Counted from the first letter of the stretch, positions 1 to 6,205 are shown. The stretch: DNA of 11,255 nucleotides from Actinomyces sp. (GCA_003697065.1 RFFY01000447.1:1-11255); one strand, 5' to 3'. A program made the numbers and translations. The notes: generated by a model not told the origin, from the letters alone.

Positions 1-351
1 CCCGCCGGTGTCACGGGCCGCGGTCGAGGTGGGGGCGGGTCCGGCGTCGACGGGGCTGGCGGTGTCGGTGGTGGCGTCGCGCCCCACGAGCCAGACGCCG
101 GCCGCCACGGCACCGGCAGCCGCCACGACGAGGGCGGCCCGGGCGACCACGGCGACGCCGCGTCGCGCCCGCCCCGACGTCGGCCGGGGGGCGGCCCCGG
201 TGGCGAGGTGACGGTCGACCTGGCGGCCGCGGGCGGCGATCGCCCGCCGGAGACGTTCGGCGGTGGCCACCAGGGCGGGATCGGTCGCCAGGGGATCGGC
301 GTCGCCGGGCCCGGACGAGGGGCGGGTGTCGTCGGCGTGGGGGTCGGTCAT
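1..351 (-). CDS. single-pass membrane protein downstream of an ECF sigma factor (partial, 3' end off window)
   Basis: Only the first 117 codons are visible; the frame is open to the window edge. The N-terminal ~62 residues are polar and probably cytoplasmic (Asp/Pro-rich, then a basic helix with AERLRRAIAARGR at 31-43). A hydrophobic Ala/Val segment at about 67-90 follows, preceded by RARR, so an N-in/C-out single membrane span is likely. The segment after it is Thr/Ser/Pro/Ala-rich, as in extracytoplasmic linkers. The ATG at 351 overlaps the TGA of the sigma gene as ATGA, so the two are translationally coupled. By position this could be the anti-sigma or sensor partner of the sigma factor. 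I see no ZAS zinc motif (HxxxCxxC) in the visible part, so a classical anti-sigma assignment is inference only. The C-terminal domain outside the window would decide. Confidence 0.75.
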   Translation of the reverse strand, partial: MTDPHADDTRPSSGPGDADPLATDPALVATAERLRRAIAARGRQVDRHLATGAAPRPTSGRARRGVAVVARAALVVAAAGAVAAGVWLVGRDATTDTASPVDAGPAPTSTAARDTGG

Positions 352-869
352 CGTGGGTCTCCGGGGTCGGGGACGAAGCGCTGGCGGAGAGCGGTGAGGC
401 CGCGGTGGGCGTGGGTCTTGACGCTGCCGGCGGAGATGCCGAGGGTGGCGGCGATCTCGGACTCGCTGAGACCGGCCTGATAGCGCAGGGCCAGGACCTC
501 GGCCTGGCGGCGGGGGAGCTCCCGCAGGGCGGCGAGGACCCGGGTGGTCTCCACCTGGCGCAGAGCTGTCTCCTCGGCGGGTTCGACGGGCGGGGTGACG
601 GCCCGGGGCCAGGCGCGGCGGCGCTGACGACGGCGCAGACGGGAGCGGGCGGCGTTGAGGACCATGGAGCGCAGGTAGGCGGCCTCGTGGCCGGGGTCGA
701 CGGTCAGGCCCCGTCGGGCCAGGCGGGCGAAGGCGTCCTGGACGACTTCCTCGCACTCGCCGATCTCGTCGAGCAGGAGGGAGGCGAGGTGCACCAGGTC
801 GCGGTAGTGGCGACGATGGAGCGCGACGAGGGGATCGTCGACGGGCTGGGCCGCCACCGGGGTGGTCAT
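348..869 (-). CDS. ECF-type (SigE-like) RNA polymerase sigma factor
   Basis: A 173-residue protein with the two-domain layout of extracytoplasmic-function sigma factors. Region 2 lies at about 17-83 (core-binding and -10 recognition; HYRDLVHLASLLL, then EEVVQDAFARLARR and AAYLRSMVLNAARSRLRRR). Region 4 lies at about 106-165 (LRELPRRQAEVLALRYQAGLS, with the helix-turn-helix SESEIAATLGISAGSVKTH for -35 recognition). Sigma region 3 and region 1.1 are absent, as expected for this class. The wording of region 4 is closest in memory to the actinobacterial SigE family (TIGR02983 type). The start at 869 is preferred because GGAGG lies 5 nt upstream (875-879). An ATG at 884 would add MSEDE and has a weaker AAGG site. 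The stop overlaps the start of the membrane protein, so the pair is an operon. It directs RNA polymerase to a regulon that cannot be read from this window. Confidence 0.9.
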   Translation of the reverse strand: MTTPVAAQPVDDPLVALHRRHYRDLVHLASLLLDEIGECEEVVQDAFARLARRGLTVDPGHEAAYLRSMVLNAARSRLRRRQRRRAWPRAVTPPVEPAEETALRQVETTRVLAALRELPRRQAEVLALRYQAGLSESEIAATLGISAGSVKTHAHRGLTALRQRFVPDPGDPR

Positions 870-899
870 CTCGTCCTCCGACATGGGCTCACCCTTGCA

Positions 900-927
900 G
901 ACGCCCGCCGGGCCCGTCGGGTTGACA
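900..927 (-). promoter_or_regulatory. putative ECF-type promoter of the sigma factor operon
   Basis: On the minus strand a -35-like TGTCAAC (927-921) is followed after 17 nt by CGTC (903-900). An AAC-type -35 and a CGTC-type -10 with about 16-17 nt between them is the usual architecture of ECF sigma promoters. Transcription would start near 892-895, giving a leader of about 24 nt that contains the GGAGG site before the ATG at 869. This suggests the sigma factor reads its own promoter. The assignment rests on pattern alone. Confidence 0.45.
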
Positions 928-968
928 AGCCCGACGCACCGACCGCGGCCGCCGCGTGGTGCGGACGC

Positions 969-993
969 CCGGCTCGGAGCGGACCTGAGCCGG
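969..993 (-). terminator. inverted repeat downstream of aroC, possible terminator
   Basis: A perfect 7-bp inverted repeat (CCGGCTC / GAGCCGG, arms 969-975 and 987-993, loop 11 nt) lies 21 nt past the aroC stop on the minus strand. No T-tract follows, so it would be a weak or non-canonical terminator. It separates aroC from the sigma operon. Confidence 0.35.
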
Positions 994-1014
994 AGGGCGC
1001 CGGCGGGATGGCGC

Positions 1015-2118
1015 TCAGGGACGGTCGGCCACGGGGGGGAGCACGTCGACGGCCCGCTGGCGCAGCCAGTGGTCGGCGAGGACCACGAGGGCCATGGCCT
1101 CGACCATGGGGACGGCACGGGGCAGGACACAGGGGTCGTGACGCCCCCGGGCGGCCAGGGTGGTCGCCTCGTTGTCGACGGTGACGGTGTCTTGTTCGGC
1201 GGCGATGGTGGCCGTGGGTTTGAAGGCCACCCGGAACACGATGTCGGCGCCGTTGGTGATCCCACCCTGCACGCCACCGGACCGGTTGGCCGTCACCCGG
1301 GGACCGTCGGGTCCGGGCACGAAGGGGTCGTTGTGGGCGCGACCCGTGAGGCGGGTGCCCCCGAACCCGCTGCCGATCTCGAAGCCCTTGGCCGCCGGGA
1401 GGGAGAGCTGGGCCCGCGCCAGATCGGCGTCGATCTTGTCGAAGACGGGTTCGCCCAAGCCCGCCGGAACCCGGCGGCACACGCAGGTGACGACGCCGCC
1501 CAGGGAGTCGCCCGCGGCCCGGGCCTCCTCGATGGCCGCCGCCATCCGCGCCGCGGCGTCGGGATCGGGACACCGGGTGGGATGGGCCTCGACGGCGGCG
1601 AGGTCGACGGCATCAGGGTCGACGTCCGCCTCGATCTCGTGCACCGACGACACCCAGGCCAGGACCTCGATCCCGGCCACCTCGCTCAGGAGTCGCCGGG
1701 CCACGGCGCCGGCGGCCACCCGGCCGATGGTCTCGCGGGCCGACGCCCGGCCCCCGCCCGCCCAGTTGCGGATGCCGTACTTGGCGTCGTAGGTGAAGTC
1801 GGCGTGGGACGGGCGGTACACGCGGCGCAGGTGCTCGTAGGCGCCGGACCGGGCGTCGGTGTTGCGCACGAGGATGGCGATGGGTGTGCCCAGGGTGCGG
1901 CCCTCGAAGACGCCCGAGAGGATCTCGGCCCGGTCGGCCTCGTCGCGTTGGGTGACGAGACGGCTCTGCCCGGGTCGGCGCCGGTCGAGATCGCGCTGGA
2001 TGTCGGCGGCGTCGAGAGCGAGGCGGGGCGGGCACCCGTCGACGACCACTCCGACGCCGCCGCCGTGGGACTCGCCGAACGTGCTCAGGCGGAACACGGT
2101 GCCGAACTGGGAGGACAT
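1015..2118 (-). CDS. aroC: chorismate synthase
   Basis: A 367-residue enzyme of the last shikimate step. It converts 5-enolpyruvylshikimate-3-phosphate to chorismate, using reduced FMN, in the cytoplasm. Family signatures run along the whole length: FGESHG at 14-19 with catalytic-type His18; YRPSHADFTYDAKYGIR at 101-117 with His105; GGGRASARET at 121-130; GRAHNDPF at 259-266; TANRSGGVQGGITNG at 276-290; and GRHDPCVLPRAVPMVEAM near 325-342. The length is normal for the short bacterial type. The start at MSSQFG matches the usual N-terminus; the frame is open upstream but that stretch has no family character. No Shine-Dalgarno is present and a -10-like TATGCT ends 6 nt before the ATG, so the mRNA is probably leaderless. 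No other shikimate-pathway gene is in the window; the gene appears to be its own unit. Confidence 0.97.
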   Translation of the reverse strand: MSSQFGTVFRLSTFGESHGGGVGVVVDGCPPRLALDAADIQRDLDRRRPGQSRLVTQRDEADRAEILSGVFEGRTLGTPIAILVRNTDARSGAYEHLRRVYRPSHADFTYDAKYGIRNWAGGGRASARETIGRVAAGAVARRLLSEVAGIEVLAWVSSVHEIEADVDPDAVDLAAVEAHPTRCPDPDAAARMAAAIEEARAAGDSLGGVVTCVCRRVPAGLGEPVFDKIDADLARAQLSLPAAKGFEIGSGFGGTRLTGRAHNDPFVPGPDGPRVTANRSGGVQGGITNGADIVFRVAFKPTATIAAEQDTVTVDNEATTLAARGRHDPCVLPRAVPMVEAMALVVLADHWLRQRAVDVLPPVADRP

Positions 2119-2130
2119 GCGCCGAGCATA
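2119..2130 (-). promoter_or_regulatory. leaderless promoter -10 element of aroC
   Basis: On the minus strand TATGCT (2130-2125) is followed by 6 nt and then the aroC ATG (2118). TANNNT at this distance places the transcription start at or next to the A of the ATG. I see no clear -35. There is no SD-like sequence in the 15 nt before the ATG. Confidence 0.5.
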
Positions 2131-2164
2131 CGGGTCGCGGACCTCGCCGCCCGGTGACCGTTGG

Positions 2165-2204
2165 CCGGGTCCCGGCGGTGTCACCCGCGGCAGGCCGGGA
2201 CCGG
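2165..2204 (-). terminator. strong GC hairpin right after the hydrate epimerase gene
   Basis: A perfect 9-bp stem, GGTCCCGGC (2168-2176) with GCCGGGACC (2194-2202), is extended by two more pairs across a one-base bulge. The loop is 17 nt. It begins directly after the stop codon (2206-2208) of the epimerase gene on the minus strand. There is no T-tract, so whether it works alone is uncertain. The position supports separate transcription of the epimerase gene and aroC. Confidence 0.5.
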
Positions 2205-2205
2205 C

Positions 2206-2925
2206 TCAGGGCCCCGTGACGGGGACCACCCAGCGGTCGCCGAACAGATCGACCGGGACCTCGACCCCCACGCGGCGCCACAGGGCGGGCGGCACGCCGA
2301 TGTCGGCGCACAGGAGCCGACCGACCCGCGGGGAGCCGAACAGGCCCGCCTTGGGCAGGGCCAGGGTGACGGTGTCGGTGGCGTCGATGCAGAGCCCCGG
2401 CTCGGCACCCGTGTCGACGTCGACCCCGGTGGGAACGTCGAGGCTGACCACCGGTGCACCGGTCCCGACGATGGCGGCCACCAGCTCGGCCACCCGTCCC
2501 CGGGGGGCGCCCCTGAGGGAGTACCCGACGAGCCCGTCGACGACGAGGTCGGGCGCTCGGTTGGCGACGTCGGCGCCGTCGACGGTCAGGACGCGGGCGC
2601 CGGTGGCGGTGAGGGCGGCGAGCTGGTCGCCGGTCACCGGGGTCAGGTCGGCCGGGTCGGCGGCGAGCACGACCTCCACCGCCAGACCCCGGTTGGCCAG
2701 ATGACGGGCGCAGACCAGCGCCCCACCCCCGTTGCCGCCCCGCCCGGCGGCGATCAGCACCCGCCGGGGCCGGTGGGCGGCGAGCACATGGGCGGCGAGA
2801 CCCCGTCCGGCGTTCTCCATCATGCGCACGAGGTCGATCCGGGCCTCGGCGACCATCAGCTCGTCGAGACGGCGCATCTGGTCCCGGGTGACGACCGGCC
2901 AGCGGGTCGGGCGGGCCCCGGTCAT
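2206..2925 (-). CDS. nnrE: NAD(P)H-hydrate epimerase, stand-alone YjeF N-terminal domain
   Basis: A 239-residue protein consisting only of the YjeF_N fold. It is predicted to interconvert the R and S forms of hydrated NAD(P)H so that the S-specific dehydratase can repair them. Visible family motifs are MENAGRG at 36-42, the glycine-rich GRGGNGGGALVCARHL at 61-76, DGLVGYSLRGAPRG at 130-143, and SLDVPTGVDVDTG at 161-173, whose Asp163 aligns with the catalytic Asp of the DIPSG motif. The usual GNNGGDG loop reads GGNGGGA here, so its Asp is missing. This loop and the YSLRG wording belong to a divergent subgroup of the family. The C-terminal ADP/ATP-dependent dehydratase (NnrD) that is often fused is absent, and no dehydratase gene is in the window. 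The start at 2925 is supported by a -10-like element 6 nt upstream. Function is well supported at family level, less so for the exact substrate. Confidence 0.85.
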   Translation of the reverse strand: MTGARPTRWPVVTRDQMRRLDELMVAEARIDLVRMMENAGRGLAAHVLAAHRPRRVLIAAGRGGNGGGALVCARHLANRGLAVEVVLAADPADLTPVTGDQLAALTATGARVLTVDGADVANRAPDLVVDGLVGYSLRGAPRGRVAELVAAIVGTGAPVVSLDVPTGVDVDTGAEPGLCIDATDTVTLALPKAGLFGSPRVGRLLCADIGVPPALWRRVGVEVPVDLFGDRWVVPVTGP

Positions 2926-2937
2926 GGCCCGACCCTA
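2926..2937 (-). promoter_or_regulatory. leaderless promoter -10 element of the hydrate epimerase gene
   Basis: On the minus strand TAGGGT (2937-2932) lies exactly 6 nt before the ATG at 2925. No SD is present. The element sits at the edge of the 42-bp tandem repeat: ACCCTAGCG on the plus strand looks like a mutated copy of the repeat's ACCCCGGCG end. Confidence 0.45.
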
Positions 2938-2940
2938 GCG

Positions 2941-3040
2941 GTCGCCTGCCGTCCGGGCCCCGGTCCCGGCGCAACCCCGGCGGCCGCCTGCCGTCCGGGC
3001 CCCGGTCCTGGCGCGACCCCGGCGGCCGCCTGGCGTCCGG
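2941..3040. repeat. 42-bp tandem repeat, about 2.4 copies, in a divergent promoter region
   Basis: Unit 1 spans 2941-2982, unit 2 spans 2983-3024 and a partial third spans 3025-3040. Units 1 and 2 differ at three positions by eye (T/C at the second base, C/T and A/G later). Each full unit contains the odd palindrome CCGGGCCCCGG (for example 2953-2963). A 42-bp period is almost exactly four helical turns, so any bound proteins would lie on one face of the DNA. The array occupies nearly the whole gap between the divergent epimerase and DUF4032 genes. It may be a multi-copy operator or a slippage product. Confidence 0.85.
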
Positions 3041-3044
3041 CGGG

Positions 3045-3056
3045 CACACTGGGGCG
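3045..3056 (+). promoter_or_regulatory. possible leaderless promoter -10 element of the DUF4032 gene
   Basis: CACACT (3045-3050) ends 6 nt before the GTG at 3057. It is one base from TANNNT. No SD precedes the GTG. The same 6-nt spacing recurs at three other starts in the window, which is the main support. Confidence 0.35.
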
Positions 3057-4331
3057 GTGAGCGAACGTCTCCGCATCGTCAGTCGCCAGGGACATCCCGA
3101 CTTCCTCGACCTGCCCTGGGACACGGAGCTCGCCTCGTGGACCCATCCCCGCCTGGCGACCGTCGCCCGGGGGGTGGCCCGCCACGTCGTACGCTTCGTC
3201 CGCTACGGCGACCGGGTGTACGCCCTCAAGGAGACCGGGGCCGGGGCGGCCCACCGGGAATACCGCCTCCTGCGCCGCCTCCGCGACGACGAGGGTCTCC
3301 CCACCGTCGAGGCGGTCGGGGTGGTGGACGGGCGGCGCAGCCGCGACGGCGAGCCCCTCGGGGCGGTGCTCGTCACCCTCCACCTCGACTACTCCCTGCC
3401 CTACCGGTACCTGTTCCGTCTCGACCAGTCCGAGGGCCAACGGCGCCGTCTCATCGACGCCCTGGTCGTCTTGCTGGTCCGCCTCCACCTGGCCGGCTTC
3501 TACTGGGGCGACTGCTCCTTGTCCAACACCTTGTTCCGACGCGACGCCGGGGCCCTGGCCGCCTACCTGGTGGACGCCGAGACCGGCGAGTTCCATCCGA
3601 CGCTCGCCGACGAACTGCGCCACCACGAGCTCGAGATCGCCCGGACCAACATCGCCGGTGGGCTCTACGACATGCAGGCCGAAGGACGCCTGCCCCTCGA
3701 GGTCGACCCGGTCGGCGTCGTCGACGAACTCGAGGCGCGCTACCACGCCCTGTGGAACGAACTCACCCGCACCGACGAGCTCGATCCGGCCGAACGGTGG
3801 CGCATCGAGGAACGGATCCGCACGATCAACGAGCTCGGTTTCGACGTCGAGGAGCTGACCCTGGAGCGCTCGCCCGACGGGACCCGGATCTGGGTGCGTC
3901 CGGCCGTGGTGGAGGAGGGCCATCATCACCGCCTCCTGCGCCGCCTGACCGGGCTCGAGGTCCAGGAGAACCAGGCCCGGCGCCTGCTCGGCGCCATCCA
4001 CGCCTACGGCGCCTGGTTGTCGGCCCGGGAGGGGCGTGAGCTGCCCGAGGCGGTGGTCGCCTACCGCTGGTTGTCGGAGCGCTTCGAGCCGGTGGTGGCG
4101 GCGGTCCCCGAGACCCTCCGCGACCGTCTGGAGCCGGCGGAGATCTATCTGGCCCTGCTCGAGCACCGGGGACGCCTGGCCGAGCGTCACGGTCGCGAGG
4201 TCGACAACGACGAGGCCCTGGTGTCGTTCCTGGCCGAGCTCCCGACCCGGCCCCCCGAGCGCCTCCTGGACGTGGACGAGGTGGAGGCGGTCGCCGGTGT
4301 CGCCGAGCCCGTCGACGACGAGACGCCCTGA
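3057..4331 (+). CDS. DUF4032 domain protein with kinase-like N-terminal half
   Basis: A 424-residue soluble protein; I see no signal peptide or membrane span. The N-terminal half (about 35-200) reads like a lipopolysaccharide-kinase/RIO-type protein kinase fold. It has YALKET with Lys58 (ATP-binding lysine), HREYRLLRRL with Glu68 (helix C glutamate), FYWGDCSLSNTLF with Asp152 and Asn157 (catalytic loop, in the HGDxxxxN style), and YLVDAETGE with Asp173 (DFG-like metal ligand). The C-terminal half (about 210-385; VDELEARYHALWNEL, then GLEVQENQARRLLGAIHAYGAWLS) matches what I know of DUF4032, an actinobacterial family of unknown function. A short acidic tail follows. All five kinase residues are kept, so phosphotransfer is plausible, but the substrate is unknown. 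It starts with GTG after a -10-like sequence and is divergent from the hydrate epimerase gene across the 42-bp repeat. A weaker alternative is an inactive kinase-fold scaffold. Confidence 0.85.
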   Translation: MSERLRIVSRQGHPDFLDLPWDTELASWTHPRLATVARGVARHVVRFVRYGDRVYALKETGAGAAHREYRLLRRLRDDEGLPTVEAVGVVDGRRSRDGEPLGAVLVTLHLDYSLPYRYLFRLDQSEGQRRRLIDALVVLLVRLHLAGFYWGDCSLSNTLFRRDAGALAAYLVDAETGEFHPTLADELRHHELEIARTNIAGGLYDMQAEGRLPLEVDPVGVVDELEARYHALWNELTRTDELDPAERWRIEERIRTINELGFDVEELTLERSPDGTRIWVRPAVVEEGHHHRLLRRLTGLEVQENQARRLLGAIHAYGAWLSAREGRELPEAVVAYRWLSERFEPVVAAVPETLRDRLEPAEIYLALLEHRGRLAERHGREVDNDEALVSFLAELPTRPPERLLDVDEVEAVAGVAEPVDDETP

Positions 4332-4338
4332 CGGCGTC
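4322..4338 (+). terminator. hairpin overlapping the stop codon of the DUF4032 gene
   Basis: GACGCC (4322-4327) pairs with GGCGTC (4333-4338) around a 5-nt loop that contains most of the TGA stop. It is a compact GC stem with no T-tract. It may mark the 3' end of this transcript in the convergent gap with glpD. Confidence 0.35.
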
Positions 4339-4348
4339 GGGGCGCGTA

Positions 4349-4478
4349 TCAGACCGCCGTGTCGTCGGGCGCCACCTCGACGGGGTCCCGCGCGTCGGGC
4401 GCCGCGGCGCGGGTCAGACCGCCGTGTCGTCGGGCGCCACCTCGACGAGGTCCCGCGCGTCGGGCGCCGCGGCGCGGG
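4349..4478. repeat. 65-bp tandem duplication of the glpD 3' end
   Basis: Two adjacent 65-bp units (4349-4413 and 4414-4478) are identical except for one base by eye (G versus A in the GACGGGG/GACGAGG stretch). The right-hand unit encodes the last 20 or so residues of glpD including its TGA at 4416-4414. The left-hand unit is a downstream copy outside the gene that carries the same tail codons and a second TGA at 4351-4349. Each unit contains the perfect 12-bp palindrome GCGCCGCGGCGC (4399-4410 and 4464-4475). The length is not a multiple of three, so the duplicate is not an in-frame extension. Near-identity indicates a recent event or ongoing slippage. Confidence 0.9.
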
Positions 4479-6192
4479 CGGCGGCCGCCGTGGCGTCGTC
4501 GGGGGCGCGGTGGGCGGCGGCCTCGGCCTCGAGGCGGGCCCGCCACACGCCGACCTCCCGCTCGACGACTTCGGGGGTCCAGCCCAGCTCGCGTCCCATG
4601 ATCTCGGCCACGTGGGGCGCGATCGACAGACCGCCGTCGCGTTCCTCGATGGCGACGCGGAGACGCCGGGCGAGGACGTCGTCGAGGTGCAGCGCCCCTT
4701 CGTGGCGGACGGCGTGGACGACCTCGGCGGCCAGATAACCCTCACCGGGCAGGAGCTCGGCCAGGGCCGGATCGGCCTCGCACAGCGCCAGGACGTCGAC
4801 GACCCGGGAGCCGTGACGCCACAGGAGGCGCTCGGCGACAGGGTCGGGGAGGGCGTGGGCGGCGGCGATCTCGGGCCCCCGGTGACGCCAGGTCTCCCAG
4901 TCGGCGGCCCCGAGGAGGGGGACGTCGGCGGTGCAGGAGGGGGGCACCCGTCGGTCGAGGCCGGCGGCCACCCGGTCGATGGTGTCGGCGGCCATCAGGC
5001 GGTAGGTCGTGTACTTTCCCCCGGCGATGGTGACGAGCCCCGGGACGGGCTCGGCCACGGCGTGTTCGCGACTGAGCTCGGTGGTGTCGTCGGCCTCGGC
5101 CGCCACCAGGGGGCGGAGCCCGGCGTAGACGGCCACGATGTCGTCGTGGGTCAGGGGTCGGGCCAGGGCACGGTTGGCGTGCTCGAGGATGTAGTCGATG
5201 TCGGCCCGGGAGGCGGCGGGGTGGGCCCGGTCGAAGGCCCAGTCGGTGTCGGTCGTGCCGACCAGCCAGTGTCGCCCCCAGGGGATGACGAACAGCACGC
5301 TGCGTTCGGTGCGCAGCACGACGCCGCTGTCGCCGTCGACGGCCTCGCGGGGCACGACGAGATGGACCCCCTTGGCGGCCCGGACCCGCAGGGTCGCCCG
5401 CCCGGCCATGTCCTGGATGTCGTCGGTCCAGACGCCGGTGGCGTTGACGACCCGGCGGGCCCGCACGGTGAAGCGGCGCCCGGTCTCGACATCGACCACC
5501 CGGGCCCCACGGACGACACCGTCGTCGACGACGAGGGACTCGACCCGGGTGCTGGTGGTGATGGCGGCCCCGTGGCGGGCGGCGGTCCGGGCCACGGTCA
5601 CCGTGTGGCGGGCGTCGTCGACCTGGGCGTCCCAGTAGAGGATCCCGCCGACGAGGTGGTCACGGCGCAGACCCGGGACGAGGCGCAGGGCGGCCTCGCG
5701 TGACAGGTGGCGGTGGCGGGGGAGGGGGTTGTCGGCCCCGATGGCGGCGAGCACGTCGTAGAGGGCGACGCCGGCGCCGTAGTAGGCCCGCTGCCAGATG
5801 CGGTGGGTGAGGGGGATGAGGAACGACACGGGTCGCACCAGGTGCGGACACACCCGGGTCATGAGAACGCCGCGTTCGTGGAGGGCCTCGCGCACGAGAT
5901 GGATGTCGCGCTGTTCGAGGTAGCGCAGTCCGCCGTGGATGAGCTTCGACGAGCGGCTGCTCGTCCCCGCCGCCAGGTCGCGCTGCTCGACGAGGCCGAC
6001 GCTGAGGCCGCGGGTGACGGCGTCGAGGGCGCACCCCACGCCCGTGACCCCGCCGCCGATCACGAGGACGTCGAGCTCCTCTCCCGCCAGACGCTCGAGG
6101 GCCGCCCGCCGCCCGGCCGGGCCCAGGGAACCGGGGACGGACCCCACCTCGACACGAGGATCGGGTTCGGACGGACGACCGGCGCTGGTCAT
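4414..6192 (-). CDS. glpD: FAD-dependent glycerol-3-phosphate dehydrogenase (aerobic type)
   Basis: A 592-residue flavoenzyme that oxidises sn-glycerol-3-phosphate to dihydroxyacetone phosphate and passes electrons to quinone at the membrane, linking glycerol and phospholipid turnover to respiration. The N-terminal Rossmann motif is DVLVIGGGVTGVGCALD (41-57). It is followed by the GlpD signature SSRSSKLIHGGLRYLEQ (78-94). Later blocks include VNATGVWTDDI, AKGVHLVVPR, FVIPWGRHWLVGTTDTDW and TIAGGKYTTYRLMA, all typical of the DAO-like domain. The C-terminal helical domain ends near GWTPEVVEREVGVWRARLEAE. The last ~35 residues (Ala-rich, then APDARDLVEVAPDDTAV) are a non-conserved tail inside the tandem-duplicated segment. 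The ATG at 6192 lies 6 nt after TCTACT with no SD; the open frame continues upstream but without family similarity. No glpF or glpK is nearby, so it stands alone, divergent from the acyl-CoA synthetase gene. Confidence 0.95.
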   Translation of the reverse strand: MTSAGRPSEPDPRVEVGSVPGSLGPAGRRAALERLAGEELDVLVIGGGVTGVGCALDAVTRGLSVGLVEQRDLAAGTSSRSSKLIHGGLRYLEQRDIHLVREALHERGVLMTRVCPHLVRPVSFLIPLTHRIWQRAYYGAGVALYDVLAAIGADNPLPRHRHLSREAALRLVPGLRRDHLVGGILYWDAQVDDARHTVTVARTAARHGAAITTSTRVESLVVDDGVVRGARVVDVETGRRFTVRARRVVNATGVWTDDIQDMAGRATLRVRAAKGVHLVVPREAVDGDSGVVLRTERSVLFVIPWGRHWLVGTTDTDWAFDRAHPAASRADIDYILEHANRALARPLTHDDIVAVYAGLRPLVAAEADDTTELSREHAVAEPVPGLVTIAGGKYTTYRLMAADTIDRVAAGLDRRVPPSCTADVPLLGAADWETWRHRGPEIAAAHALPDPVAERLLWRHGSRVVDVLALCEADPALAELLPGEGYLAAEVVHAVRHEGALHLDDVLARRLRVAIEERDGGLSIAPHVAEIMGRELGWTPEVVEREVGVWRARLEAEAAAHRAPDDATAAAARAAAPDARDLVEVAPDDTAV

Positions 6193-6204
6193 GGCCCCAG
6201 TAGA
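6193..6204 (-). promoter_or_regulatory. putative leaderless promoter -10 element of glpD
   Basis: On the minus strand TCTACT (6204-6199) is followed by GGGGCC and then the ATG at 6192. It matches TATAAT at four of six positions. No SD is present before the ATG. Confidence 0.4.
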
Positions 6205-6205
6205 C

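Noticed and set aside
922..927. TTGACA on the plus strand as a sigma-70 -35 box
   Set aside because: No suitable -10 follows on the plus strand and no plus-strand gene begins downstream. The same bases make better sense as the minus-strand TGTCAA of an ECF promoter.
2941..3040. Repeat array as a CRISPR
   Set aside because: Units are directly adjacent with no unique spacers, and there are only about 2.4 copies; it is a plain tandem repeat.
4349..4546. Small separate gene ending at the left copy of the glpD duplication
   Set aside because: It would overlap glpD in another frame, its body is Arg/Gly/Pro low-complexity, and only the duplicated tail resembles a real coding end.
2922..4745. Long minus-strand frame opposite the DUF4032 gene
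   Set aside because: No recognisable domain; it runs through the tandem repeats of both gaps and past the glpD stop. It is a shadow of the GC-rich plus-strand gene.
4036..5703. Long open frame on the plus strand opposite glpD
   Set aside because: Its translation is low-complexity (Gly/Val/Asp-rich) with no domain, and the opposite strand has a complete, conserved GlpD. Third-position GC bias keeps such frames open.
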